Origin: an uncultured Lentisphaerota bacterium
Lineage (GTDB): Bacteria > Verrucomicrobiota > Lentisphaeria > Victivallales > UBA1829
Assembly: GCA_900320095.1 (NCBI GenBank)
Contig: ONQZ01000031.1
Location: 1 to 64,000 of the forward strand
Direction of reading: 5' to 3'
DNA length: 64,000 nucleotides
Shown here piece after piece: positions 43,218 to 53,638 of this stretch. Both the position numbers and the translations under genes were made by a program. Below the pieces are notes generated by a model. It was not told where the DNA came from. It saw only the letters and a program-made list of their open reading frames with translations, and ran no database searches. Each line of letters starts with the position of its first letter. Within the stretch, counting starts at the first letter, position 1.

Positions 43218-44042
43218 ATGAAAAAGACAGTCAGCAAAAAGACATCCCGCATCGCGGTCATCGGCGCCGGAAAAATGGCGACCGCGATCACCGTTTCCCT
43301 CGTTTCCAAAGGCGTCCCCGCCTCGTCCATCCTCGCGTACGACGTCAGCGCCGCCGCCGCGAAGAAGTTCACCGACGCCACGGGCTGCAAGACCGCCGCG
43401 ACGCTCGCCGACACCCTGAAGGACGCCTCGACCGTCCTGCTGGCCGTGAAGCCGCAGGTCGCCCCGTCCGCGCTGAAGGAAGCCGGAGCCGCGCTTCGCG
43501 GGAAGCTCCTGATCTCGATCGTCGCCGGGCTCAAGCTCGAATCCCTGGCGGCGCTCGCGTCCACGAACCGCATCGTCCGCGTGATGCCGAACACGCCCGC
43601 GCTCGTTCAGCAGGGTATGACGTGTTTCGCCATGTCGCCTAAGGCCACTGCCGCTGACCGCGACTGCGCGCAGGAGATCCTGTCCAGCTTCGGACTCGTC
43701 CGCGAGGTGCCGGAGTCTCTGCTCGACGCCGTGACCGGCCTGAGCGGAAGCGGCCCCGCGTTCGTGATGGAGTTCATCCTCGGTCTCGCCGAGGGCGGCG
43801 TCTACTGCGGCCTGCCGCGCGACCTCGCCGTCGAATCCGCCATCCAGACCGTGCTCGGCACCGCCGAAATGTGCAAACGCGACCCGCAGGCGATCTCCGC
43901 GCTGCGCAACGCGGTCATCACGCCGAACGGCACCACGGCGCGCGGGATCCACGTGCTCGACGTCGCCGGATTCCGCGGCATCGTGGAGAACTGCGTGATC
44001 GCGGCGGCGGAACGTTCCGCCGAGCTCGGCCGCAAGAAATAA
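43218..44042 (+). CDS. proC: Pyrroline-5-carboxylate reductase
   Basis: A 274-residue NADP(H)-dependent enzyme for the last step of proline synthesis. The Rossmann fold opens with IAVIGAGKMATAI, where GxGxM fits the family. MPNTPALVQQGM and the C-terminal signature AVTGLSGSGPAFVMEFILGLAEGG are both diagnostic. The C-terminus NAVITPNGTTARGIHVL is also standard. It is one of four rightward genes (protease, lipoprotein, proC, NfeD-like) ending at a strong terminator. Confidence 0.96.
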   Translation: MKKTVSKKTSRIAVIGAGKMATAITVSLVSKGVPASSILAYDVSAAAAKKFTDATGCKTAATLADTLKDASTVLLAVKPQVAPSALKEAGAALRGKLLISIVAGLKLESLAALASTNRIVRVMPNTPALVQQGMTCFAMSPKATAADRDCAQEILSSFGLVREVPESLLDAVTGLSGSGPAFVMEFILGLAEGGVYCGLPRDLAVESAIQTVLGTAEMCKRDPQAISALRNAVITPNGTTARGIHVLDVAGFRGIVENCVIAAAERSAELGRKK

Positions 44043-44100
44043 AGGTTTCCGTTTTCCGAAAAACAAACCATCCCCTTCCGGGGAAGACAAGGAGGCAAAT

Positions 44101-44685
44101 ATGATCGTTCTCGGTACCATCAGCGAGTTTATGAACGGCGGCGGCATGATGTCCGTCTACTGGGGATTCGCCATCGGCGGATCCGCGATCTTCGCCATCA
44201 CGGCCATCGCGGCCCTCTTCGGGATGGGCGGGGCCGAATCCGGCGACGTCGACGTGGATATGGACGGCGAGATCGACATCGTCCACCCCGATTCCGGCAT
44301 CTTCGACTTCAAACTGATCTCCTTCCGGTCCATCCTGGCCTTCATCGCCATGTTCGGCTGGGGCGGCGTGGTGTTCGGCGAATACGGCTGGAAAGGTTTC
44401 GGCGTCGCCATCGCATGCGGCCTCGTGACCATGGTCATCACCGCCTACCTCATCATGTCCATCCTGAAGCTCCAGCAGAGCGGCACGCGCGCGAACGCGT
44501 CGCTCGTCGGGCAGAAGGGCACCGTGTACCTCGCCATCCCGGCGGGCGGACGCGGCAAGGTCATCCTCGACCTCGGCGACTCCACGCGCGAGATCGCGGC
44601 GTTTTCCGAGGTCGCGCTGGAAAAGGGCGCACCGGTCGTCACGACCGCGCTGAAGGCCGAAGTCTTCACGGTGAAACCGCTCTGA
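44101..44685 (+). CDS. NfeD-like membrane protein
   Basis: A 194-residue protein with three membrane helices (about 18-40, 75-92 and 100-122) and a C-terminal OB-fold-like beta domain (VGQKGTVYLAIPAGGRGKVILDLGDSTREIAAFSE). This plan matches the NfeD family, whose members often pair with stomatins or membrane proteases. No stomatin gene adjoins it. An acidic stretch between helices one and two (GDVDVDMDGEIDIV) is notable and may bind cations. It has an AGGAGG-like site and is the last gene before the terminator at 44,714. Confidence 0.75.
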   Translation: MIVLGTISEFMNGGGMMSVYWGFAIGGSAIFAITAIAALFGMGGAESGDVDVDMDGEIDIVHPDSGIFDFKLISFRSILAFIAMFGWGGVVFGEYGWKGFGVAIACGLVTMVITAYLIMSILKLQQSGTRANASLVGQKGTVYLAIPAGGRGKVILDLGDSTREIAAFSEVALEKGAPVVTTALKAEVFTVKPL

Positions 44686-44713
44686 TCCTTTTTCCGAAAG
44701 AAAGCCAAAAAAG

Positions 44714-44748
44714 CCGGCGCCCGTTGCTTGCGGACGCCGGTTTTTTTT
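44714..44748 (+). terminator. Rho-independent terminator after the NfeD-like gene
   Basis: A 10-bp GC stem with one mismatch (44,714-44,723 with 44,731-44,740), a 7-base loop and eight T residues. Confidence 0.9.
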
Positions 44749-44773
44749 AGAGGGGGAACTCAATTCTTATTTT

Positions 44774-45223
44774 TCAGGCGGATTCGTGCTTGGCAATACG
44801 TTTTGCGGCGGTCGACCGATGGGGCGCCGTTTCTTTCTTGTGCGGACGTCCGCCCTTCAATCCGTTACGGCGGCTTGCGGCGGCTTTCCGAGCTGATTTG
44901 ACCTGACCGAGGATTCGGGCGGCACTGCGGCTTCTGGCCTTGAGCCAGGATTCCACGGAAATCTTTTCGGGGAACTGTTCCGGGTGTTCCAGAGCCTCGA
45001 TCGGCAGGTCGATTCCGATTGTATTCCAGTACACGCCCCAGCGGTCCGCCGTGACCTCGCGCAATTCCGTCGCGCAGCAGTATTCGAACCACGGGAAGTC
45101 CGCATAGCGCAGGAAATAATCCTTTCCGTTGACCAGGATCGCCATGCCCTCGTCGGTCGTCCCGAGGAAGCAAGTCTTATTCTCCGATGTACTGATCCCA
45201 AGCATCTCGGCAAAGCTGTTCAT
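44774..45223 (-). CDS. DUF2442-family protein with basic tail
   Basis: A 149-residue protein. Residues 20-90 follow the DUF2442 pattern (ILVNGKDYFLRYADFPWFEYC...WGVYWNTIGIDLPIEALEHPEQFP). The tail is basic with SRRNGLKGGRPHKK, an AT-hook-like motif that may bind DNA. Its start lies 47 bp inside the upstream DUF4160 gene, so the two are translationally linked. DUF4160-DUF2442 pairs are common in bacteria and have been suspected to be toxin-antitoxin-like, without firm proof. Convergent with the NfeD-like gene across a terminator. Confidence 0.78.
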   Translation of the reverse strand: MNSFAEMLGISTSENKTCFLGTTDEGMAILVNGKDYFLRYADFPWFEYCCATELREVTADRWGVYWNTIGIDLPIEALEHPEQFPEKISVESWLKARSRSAARILGQVKSARKAAASRRNGLKGGRPHKKETAPHRSTAAKRIAKHESA

Positions 45224-45419
45224 TTCGTTTGACCTCCTGAAGAAGTTCGTTGAGCATGGATTCGTTGATGCGCCCTTTGACGGACGCGATGGAGATTTCC
45301 GGTTCAAGCCATATCTTGACGTTCGCCTCGTCGCTGATGGCATGAACGTGCCGACGACGTTCCTCGAAACAGTACCAGAAGCGGATGACGAAGCCTTTGT
45401 AACGGAAAATGAACGGCAT
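45177..45419 (-). CDS. DUF4160-family protein
   Basis: An 80-residue protein that fits DUF4160 over its whole length: MPFIFRYKGFVIRFWYCFEERRRHVHAIS, then ANVKIWLEPEISIAS and a C-terminal helix with LLQEVKRNEQLCRDAWDQYI. The conserved HVHA/HIHV motif suggests a binding or catalytic site, but no activity is established. It overlaps the DUF2442 gene by 47 bp and has a TTGAAA/TATATT promoter just upstream. Confidence 0.8.
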   Translation of the reverse strand: MPFIFRYKGFVIRFWYCFEERRRHVHAISDEANVKIWLEPEISIASVKGRINESMLNELLQEVKRNEQLCRDAWDQYIGE

Positions 45420-45447
45420 GAAGGAAATCCTTTGTGTTATCGGAAAT

Positions 45448-45476
45448 AATATAAACCTGACGTTGGATTATTTCAA
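45448..45476 (-). promoter_or_regulatory. Promoter for the DUF4160-DUF2442 pair
   Basis: TTGAAA (45471-45476) and TATATT (45448-45453) on the minus strand, 17-bp spacer, giving a short leader of about 20 nt. Confidence 0.72.
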
Positions 45477-45563
45477 GTGAAGAACCGCAAAAAACAGAAA
45501 AATGCCGATGCCAGTGAATCATGGACATCTGCAGAATGAATTTTTTTTTCCTTCGAGGCGGAT

Positions 45564-48299
45564 TTACTTCTTCGGCAGGTAGACCGCGCGGATGGAGACG
45601 CCGGGATCGACCGCGCGGATCGTGAACGTGTTTTCGCCTTTCTTGAGGCCCTTCAGCGGGACGACCACGCGGGCGAAGTTGTCGAGAATGAGCGTGCTGC
45701 GCGGGCCGTTTTCTTCCTTCAGACTGTCGGAGTTTGGGACGGCGACGGTCCGGAGGTACTCGCCGTTCAGCCAGACGGACACGCGGGTCTGCCTGCCGGG
45801 ATAGAGCGCGTAGGACGGCAGGAAGTCGATGAGTGCGTTTGCTTCCGCCTTGTCCGTGCTGAACGCGAATTCGAGGCCGGGGGCATTTTCGTCCTTTTCG
45901 TCGAAGGAGACGTCCGGGGATGCGGGGGCGAGCGTCCAGCTTGGGATGGGAGGCAATGCCGTTTCGTTGCCGCCGACCTTCCAGTCGATTCCGGCCGGCG
46001 CCATGCCGCGGAATTTCGCCCAGTGCGGCTTCGGGTTTGCGAAAGACCCGTCGTTGTGGCTGTCTTTGACCGTGAACTGCATGCCGAGGTCGTCGGACCA
46101 GCCTTTCTTGTGGTCGGTGTTGCCCCAATGCGGTCCGCGACGGTCGTTCCACGGCCACTGCATGTGGGTCCACCATTCGTTGTTCGTGGTGCGGTTGCGG
46201 ACGGTGTCGGGGAGGAATCCCGCCCACTTGCCGCCGTGGAGCTTGCCGAAGCGTTCACGGTTTTCGTCGATCGCCTTGATGTACGGTTCGGCGGCTGCCC
46301 GGAGGTCCTTGTTCTGCTTTGCGGCTTCGCGGCAGGCGAGGAAGATGAGTCCGGCGTTGCCGAGGTACTGCGCCTGATATCCGGCGATTTCGAACCATGC
46401 GTCCGCCAGTTCCGGCGTTTCCATCTGCCGTTCGGCGTTTTTCGCCTCGGAGATCAGGGTCTCATATTGTTTCTTCAGCGGCGGGATCTGGTCGTCGCGG
46501 AGGTCGAGCACCCATGCCTGGGACATTTCCTCGGGCTTGCGGAAAGCTCCGAGCTGGAAATAATCCATGAGCGTCCAGACCGCGTCGGCTTTTTCCGTCC
46601 GGTACGAATCCGACGTGTCCTTCGCGAAGTTCCTTTTCACGAAATCCGCCAGGAAAGCGCCCTGGTCCAGTTGGTCGATTTCAACGTAATATTTGCCCGA
46701 CTTCTTGTCCAGGGGCGCCTCCGGGATTTTTCCGTCCCGGAGTGAGAGTGCCTTGCTTGTCCTAGTCGGATCCCACGCGAGGCGCGCGAAATAGTCGACG
46801 CCGACCTCCATAAGTTTCAGGTCGCCCACGTTCAGCACCCACAGGTCGCGGGCGTTGTTGTCCCACGCCTTGCGGAGTTCCAGCTGCATGAGCGCGGGCG
46901 GGGTGGTGTTCAGTTCGCAGTAGGAGTGCGGGCCGCCGTAGTAGGAGATATGGTAGTACACGCCGGAGCCGCCGGACCGCTTCTGTTCTTCCGGATTGCT
47001 GAGGCGGCGGATGTAGCCGTAATTGTCGTCGACCCAGACGAGCGTGACGTCCTCGGGGACTTCAAGTCCGGCGTCGTAGATGGCGAGGACTTCCTTGTAC
47101 GGCACGAAACACTGGGCGATCGGGCCCCATTCCTTGCTCACGCCCGCCTCAAGCATGGCGCGCTGGTTTGCGATCGCCTTGGATACGAGCGCCTTCTTCT
47201 CGTCCATCGTGTTCGCACCCGCCATGGCGGAGTCGTGGATGCCGCGGATGCCGAGCGTCCAGACGGCTTCCTTGTCGCCGCGCTGGTCCACGCTTTCCTT
47301 CCAGTAGGAGTCGATCTTCGCCTGGTTGGAGATGTAGTTCCACTCGCCGTCTTCCTTCTTCCAGTGGCAGTTGTTGCGGAGCATGGGCTCGCAGTGGCTC
47401 GCGCCCATCACGATGCCGTACTGGTCGGCGAGGATCGGGTTCTCCGGGACCGCGCCGAACTCGACGCTCACGTCGTGCATGGCGGGCCAGAAATAGTTCA
47501 TGCGGAGACGGAGCATGAGCTCGAAGATTTTTTCATTGGTCTTCGGGCCGATGCGCCCGAAGCCGTCCTTCTCGAAGTTGTTCTTCGCCCACTCGTGAAG
47601 CGCCCAGTCCTCGTCGTTGATGAAGATGCCGCGGTATTTCACCTTCGGGGCGTCGATGAACTGTCCGAAATCGGTTCCATTTTTGTACGGACCGACGAAC
47701 CAGAGCGTGTCGGCATGGCGCGGGGGGACGTCCGCCCACCAGTTCCACGGGGACATGCCGCAGTCTTCGGAAAGCTTCATGAGCCCGAAGGCAGTGGCGC
47801 GGCGGTCGCTGCCGATGATGATGAGCGCGTAGTTCGTATCGATCGACCTGGTCAGGCTGTCGTTCTTTTGGCCTTTTGCCGTGTAGAGCGTGTGTTCCCA
47901 CTTGCCTTTGATGCCGGAAACATCGATCCCGTATTCCGCGACGAGTTTGTCGATCAGCGGGCTGTGTCCGAGTGTGCCCGCGATGACGATGTCCTCCTTC
48001 ATTTTGCCCGGTTCGATCTTGCTTCCGAGTACGGCGGCGTCCTCGCGTCCGGTGACTGCCTTCAGGTCGGAACAGAACATTTCGGCGGCTTTCTTCACGC
48101 AGGCATAGTCGGCGTCGTCCACGATGATCTGAAGCGTCGAGGCGTTCCGGTTGTCCGCGAGCGTGACGATCGGAACGTATGTGCCCCGCAGCAGTATGCT
48201 GCCATCGGAGGTGACGCCCGCGGCGGAATTCTGAATGGGGATGGCGGCGCAGCAGACGGCCGCCGCGGCGGCGATTTTACGGAAGGAACGGAACAACAT
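45564..48299 (-). CDS. Glycoside hydrolase family 115 (xylan alpha-1,2-glucuronidase-like), exported
   Basis: A 911-residue exported enzyme. A signal peptide (MLFRSFRKIAAAAAVCCAAI) precedes the GH115 N-terminal domain and barrel. Family blocks include KYRGIFINDEDWAL, YFWPAMHD, YGIVMGASHCEPM, TLGIRGIHDSAM and VWVDDNYGYIRRLS. A C-terminal beta-sandwich closes it. GH115 enzymes remove 4-O-methyl-glucuronate from both internal and end positions of xylan. The start MLFRSF is preferred over one 45 bp upstream because of an AAGGAG site and the signal peptide. It stands alone with its own promoter. With the GH2 and GH3 enzymes in this window it points to hemicellulose use. Confidence 0.92.
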   Translation of the reverse strand: MLFRSFRKIAAAAAVCCAAIPIQNSAAGVTSDGSILLRGTYVPIVTLADNRNASTLQIIVDDADYACVKKAAEMFCSDLKAVTGREDAAVLGSKIEPGKMKEDIVIAGTLGHSPLIDKLVAEYGIDVSGIKGKWEHTLYTAKGQKNDSLTRSIDTNYALIIIGSDRRATAFGLMKLSEDCGMSPWNWWADVPPRHADTLWFVGPYKNGTDFGQFIDAPKVKYRGIFINDEDWALHEWAKNNFEKDGFGRIGPKTNEKIFELMLRLRMNYFWPAMHDVSVEFGAVPENPILADQYGIVMGASHCEPMLRNNCHWKKEDGEWNYISNQAKIDSYWKESVDQRGDKEAVWTLGIRGIHDSAMAGANTMDEKKALVSKAIANQRAMLEAGVSKEWGPIAQCFVPYKEVLAIYDAGLEVPEDVTLVWVDDNYGYIRRLSNPEEQKRSGGSGVYYHISYYGGPHSYCELNTTPPALMQLELRKAWDNNARDLWVLNVGDLKLMEVGVDYFARLAWDPTRTSKALSLRDGKIPEAPLDKKSGKYYVEIDQLDQGAFLADFVKRNFAKDTSDSYRTEKADAVWTLMDYFQLGAFRKPEEMSQAWVLDLRDDQIPPLKKQYETLISEAKNAERQMETPELADAWFEIAGYQAQYLGNAGLIFLACREAAKQNKDLRAAAEPYIKAIDENRERFGKLHGGKWAGFLPDTVRNRTTNNEWWTHMQWPWNDRRGPHWGNTDHKKGWSDDLGMQFTVKDSHNDGSFANPKPHWAKFRGMAPAGIDWKVGGNETALPPIPSWTLAPASPDVSFDEKDENAPGLEFAFSTDKAEANALIDFLPSYALYPGRQTRVSVWLNGEYLRTVAVPNSDSLKEENGPRSTLILDNFARVVVPLKGLKKGENTFTIRAVDPGVSIRAVYLPKK

Positions 48300-48378
48300 A
48301 ATGAATGGCTCCTTGTTTTTGAGTATATGCCATTTGCGGTGCACTCAAACGGGGTGAAGATGCGGATGCGTTTTCTTT

Positions 48379-48407
48379 ACTGTAGCACGGGGCGAGGGGA
48401 AAGTCAA
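48379..48407 (-). promoter_or_regulatory. Promoter for GH115
   Basis: TTGACT (48402-48407) and TACAGT (48379-48384) on the minus strand, 17-bp spacer; divergent from 48,515. Confidence 0.58.
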
Positions 48408-48514
48408 GGCGCGGACAATGTTTTTTCCTTCAAATCGGTCCTGTTCTTTGTGCTTGTCTCTGGAAAGTATTTTAGAAATAATTCGATTTTACGTTAAAAA
48501 GCTCTAAAACCCGC

Positions 48515-48543
48515 TTGAAATATGCGGACGCGAATATTATATT
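48515..48543 (+). promoter_or_regulatory. Promoter for the prepilin-like gene
   Basis: TTGAAA (48515-48520) and TATATT (48538-48543), 17-bp spacer. It is followed by a leader of about 110 nt and a GAAAGGA ribosome site. Apart from the two divergent promoters, 48,300-48,664 shows no gene. Confidence 0.78.
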
Positions 48544-48664
48544 ACAGCAAACATATTTGCGCTCCGTATCATTTTTCTGCCGAAAGGCGGTTTTTTTTTT
48601 CGTTACGCAGTGTTCTCCGCGCATTCCAATTTTTTATTCAATACCAACTTGAAAGGACGGCATC

Positions 48665-49540
<876 letters not shown>

Positions 49541-49575
49541 TCCGTTCCCGGCCTGAATCATCAGACGCAATTCCG

Positions 49576-49612
49576 CTCCGGCGCGATCATAACGGTCCGC
49601 CGGAGTTTTTTT
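49576..49612 (+). terminator. Rho-independent terminator after the prepilin-like gene
   Basis: CTCCGGCG (49,576-49,583) pairs with CGCCGGAG (49,598-49,605), followed by seven T residues. Confidence 0.88.
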
Positions 49613-49761
49613 CCCGGGGGGGATGAATGATGTTTCGCGAACATGCCGTGAGCTGAGAACGTGCCCGGCGCATGATGCGAAAACAAACGGGGGGACAGGA
49701 TTTTAAAGACAGTTTCTCCGTGCCGCCCATAAAAAAGGAAGAGGGCAGGGGGAGCCCGAAA

Positions 49762-51354
49762 TCAGTCCTGACCGGCGCGGCGTTTGTTCTGCGCGGCGAC
49801 TTCCTTCTTGAAGCTGGACTTCTTCTTCGCGGTCTTCGCCTGCTTCGCATTGGCGAACTTCTTCTTCGCGTTGCTGGAGCTGCCGGCGTGGTTGACGACC
49901 TCGGAAAGGTCGCGGCGGTCACGTTCCTGCAGGACGATGCGGATGGGGACGCCGACGAGGTTGAAGGCGTTGCGGAAGTAGTTGGAGAGGTACGCCTTGT
50001 AGCTGTCGGCGCAGTAGTCGCGCTTGTTGATGAAGAGGATGAAGTGGGGCGGCGCGGTCTCGGTCATGGTGCCGTAGTAGATCTTGAGCGGCTTGAGGCC
50101 GACGACCGGGGGCGCGGTGCGCGTCGTGGCGTCCTGGATCACGCGGTTCAGCATGGCTGTGGAAATGCGCGCGGAGAGCTGTGCGCGGACCTGCGCGATG
50201 AGGTCGAAGAGGGTGCCGAGGTTTTCGCCGGTGAGGGCGGAGACGAAGACGAGCGGCGCGTAGCTCATTTTCGGGAGGGAGGCGCGGAATTCGCGGATGA
50301 GTTCTTCGCGAGGCATCTTTTCGGGGCGGATGTCCCACTTGTTGACGACGAGGATGCAGCCCTTGCCGGACTCCTCGATCATGCGCGCGATGGTCTTGTC
50401 CTGCGAGGTGGCCTCGCCCTTGTCCGCCTCGACCACGAAGAGCACGATGTCGCAGGTGTCGAGCGAATGCTGGGCGCGCATCATGCTGTACTGCTCGACG
50501 GCGCCGTCGACCTTGGATTTCTTGCGGAGCCCGGCGGTGTCGACAAGCACGGCGCGGACGGTCTCGCTGTCGGAGCATTTCAGCTCGAATTCGACGTCGA
50601 TGGAGTCGCGCGTGGTGCCGGCGACGTCGCTGACGATCACGCGGTCCTTGCCGATGAGGCGGTTCACGAGGGAGGACTTGCCGACGTTCGGGCGGCCGAG
50701 GACGGCGATCTTCAGGACGTGCGCGGCGAGCTCGGCGTCGGACGGTTCGATGCCGGAGAGGGCGTCCTCCAGGACGTCTTCGATGCCGCGCTTGTGCAGG
50801 CAGGAAACGGGGTGGATGTGCTCGAATCCGAGCGTGTGGAAATCGTCGGCGAGGAGGGCGTCCTCGCGGTTGTCCGCTTTGTTCGCGATGAGGTAGACGG
50901 GCTTGCCGCAGGCGCGGAGCCGGTCGGCGATGCCGTGGTCGAGCGGGAGCAGGCCCGCCTGGACGTCCACGACGAACAGGATGGCGGCGGCGTCCTCGAT
51001 GGCGGCGGCGACCTGTTCGGCGATGAGCTTGTCCCACTTGCCGACGGAGTTCGTCTCGTTCTCGAACATGCCGAGTCCGCCGGTGTCGATGAGGTTGAAA
51101 CGGCGGCCCTGCCAGACACCGGACGCGCTCACGCGGTCGCGGGTCACGCCGCAGTCGAAATGCACGATCGCCTGACGGCGTCCGAGGATGGCGTTGAAGA
51201 GGGAGGATTTGCCGACATTGGGGCGTCCCACGATGGCGAGGGAGGGCAGCTCCATGTGCGCGCAGGAGTCGATGAAGGACGCGGACACGGGTTCGGCGTC
51301 GTCGCGGCGGGGCTGTCTGCGCGGTCTGGATTTCGGGATTCGTTTGCCTTTCAT
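49762..51354 (-). CDS. der: Ribosome-assembly GTPase Der (EngA)
   Basis: A 530-residue protein with two consecutive GTPase domains, each with GRPNVGKSS, then DTAGL or DTGGLG, and NKAD / NKWD. A KH-like C-terminal domain follows (HFILFINKRDYCADSYKAYLSNYFRN...GVPIRIVLQERD). It acts in 50S subunit assembly. Two departures from the usual size near 440-490 are visible: a basic N-terminal extension of about 33 residues (KGKRIPKSRPRRQPRRD) and a Lys/Ala-rich tail of about 40 residues, probably for rRNA contact. The start has an AAAGGA site 8 bp upstream. It is alone between terminator-like elements. Confidence 0.95.
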   Translation of the reverse strand: MKGKRIPKSRPRRQPRRDDAEPVSASFIDSCAHMELPSLAIVGRPNVGKSSLFNAILGRRQAIVHFDCGVTRDRVSASGVWQGRRFNLIDTGGLGMFENETNSVGKWDKLIAEQVAAAIEDAAAILFVVDVQAGLLPLDHGIADRLRACGKPVYLIANKADNREDALLADDFHTLGFEHIHPVSCLHKRGIEDVLEDALSGIEPSDAELAAHVLKIAVLGRPNVGKSSLVNRLIGKDRVIVSDVAGTTRDSIDVEFELKCSDSETVRAVLVDTAGLRKKSKVDGAVEQYSMMRAQHSLDTCDIVLFVVEADKGEATSQDKTIARMIEESGKGCILVVNKWDIRPEKMPREELIREFRASLPKMSYAPLVFVSALTGENLGTLFDLIAQVRAQLSARISTAMLNRVIQDATTRTAPPVVGLKPLKIYYGTMTETAPPHFILFINKRDYCADSYKAYLSNYFRNAFNLVGVPIRIVLQERDRRDLSEVVNHAGSSSNAKKKFANAKQAKTAKKKSSFKKEVAAQNKRRAGQD

Positions 51355-51408
51355 GGGGATATCCTTTCAACGTGCGGAAACTGAGTGCAGAGCGGAGGGA
51401 AAATGGTT

Positions 51409-51475
51409 CGCGGCATCGTGTGGATTCTGATCCCGGGGCGGATTCCGCCGCCGGACGTTCGCGCACGATGCCGCG
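51409..51475 (-). terminator. Large inverted repeat between the GGGtGRT gene and der
   Basis: CGCGGCATCGTG (51,409-51,420) and its exact reverse complement (51,464-51,475) enclose 43 bp. No strong T-run follows on either strand, so it may be a processing or regulatory element rather than a simple terminator. Confidence 0.4.
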
Positions 51476-51533
51476 GTTTGTATGTGCGGGCCCTGTTCAG
51501 CTCGGAGAGGGCAGGGCGCCGCACGGACGGCCT

Positions 51534-52632
<1,099 letters not shown>

Positions 52633-52644
52633 GATGAACGCTCC

Positions 52645-53355
52645 TTATGCCTTGCGGGGGTTGATGACTTTGACGGCGTCGCCAAAGCGGCCGTAGGTTT
52701 TCTGGAACTTGGCGACGAAATCCTTGACGGACATCTTTTCGAGGTCCTTCGTGGTGGACTTGTTGACGAATTCCATCATCTTGCCGAGGTTGACGAACTG
52801 GTAGCCGATGACCTTGTTTTCCTCGTCGAGGGCGAGGCCGGTCACATAACCTTCGGCCATTTCGAGGTAGCGGACGCCCTTTTCGGCGGTGCTGTACATC
52901 GTGCCGGTGATGGAGCGGAGCTGCTTGAGGTCTTCGAGGCCGGCGCCGATCGGGAGGCCGTCTTCGGAGAACGCGGTCTGGGTGCGGCCGTAGACGATCT
53001 GGAGGAAGAGTTCGCGCATGGCGGTGTTGATGGCGTCGCAGACGAGGTCGGTGTTAAGGGCTTCGAGGAGCGTCTTGCCGGGGAGGATCTCGGCGGCCAT
53101 GGCGGCGGAGTGGGTCATGCCGGAGCAGCCGATCGTTTCCACGAGGGCTTCCTGGATGATGCCGTTCTTGACGTTCAGCGTGAGCTTGCAGGCGCCCTGC
53201 TGGGGTGCGCACCAGCCGACGCCGTGCGTCAGACCGCAGATGTCCTTGATCTCTTTGGCTTTCGTCCACTTACCTTCCTGGGGGATCGGCGCGGGACCGT
53301 GTTTCGGACCCTTGGCGACGCACACCATCTGGTCCACTTCGTGCGTAAACTTCAT
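52645..53355 (-). CDS. NifU-like iron-sulfur assembly scaffold paired with GGGtGRT
   Basis: A 236-residue protein related to the NifU/IscU N-terminal domain. Conserved cysteines appear in CGLTHGVGWCAPQQGACK and ETIGCSGMTHSAAMAAEIL, the latter being the classic IscU block. The C-terminal 80 residues are specific to the family that pairs with GGGtGRT. It likely binds an iron-sulfur cluster and may deliver it to the partner protein; that is inference. The start MKFTHE was chosen because the promoter at 53,438-53,466 excludes longer frames and GGAG lies 9 bp upstream. Confidence 0.85.
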   Translation of the reverse strand: MKFTHEVDQMVCVAKGPKHGPAPIPQEGKWTKAKEIKDICGLTHGVGWCAPQQGACKLTLNVKNGIIQEALVETIGCSGMTHSAAMAAEILPGKTLLEALNTDLVCDAINTAMRELFLQIVYGRTQTAFSEDGLPIGAGLEDLKQLRSITGTMYSTAEKGVRYLEMAEGYVTGLALDEENKVIGYQFVNLGKMMEFVNKSTTKDLEKMSVKDFVAKFQKTYGRFGDAVKVINPRKA

Positions 53356-53437
53356 TGTGTTTCTCCAGTTGTTGGGACGGCCCCTGCTGTGAATGTGACG
53401 GGAGCCGCCGGTTCGGGTTAAACAAGTGCAGTCTAAT

Positions 53438-53466
53438 ACTATACCACGCGGGAAGCCATTTTTCAA
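53438..53466 (-). promoter_or_regulatory. Promoter for the NifU-like/GGGtGRT operon
   Basis: TTGAAA (53461-53466) and TATAGT (53438-53443) on the minus strand, 17-bp spacer; divergent from 53,517. Confidence 0.72.
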
Positions 53467-53516
53467 CCTCATAAGGAAAGAAAAGATGATGAAGCGGAAA
53501 GATTTTTCATAATAAT

Positions 53517-53545
53517 TTGACAAAGCGGCGGAACGGATGTATATT
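53517..53545 (+). promoter_or_regulatory. Promoter for the GT39-like gene
   Basis: TTGACA (53517-53522) and TATATT (53540-53545), 17-bp spacer; near-consensus. Confidence 0.8.
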
Positions 53546-53638
53546 AATTTCTTAATCTTTTTTTGCCGCATGCGCGATCTATGCTTCATTCGTCCACGCG
53601 TATCCGACTGATCGCGAACCCTACGGAGTCTGCCCAAG

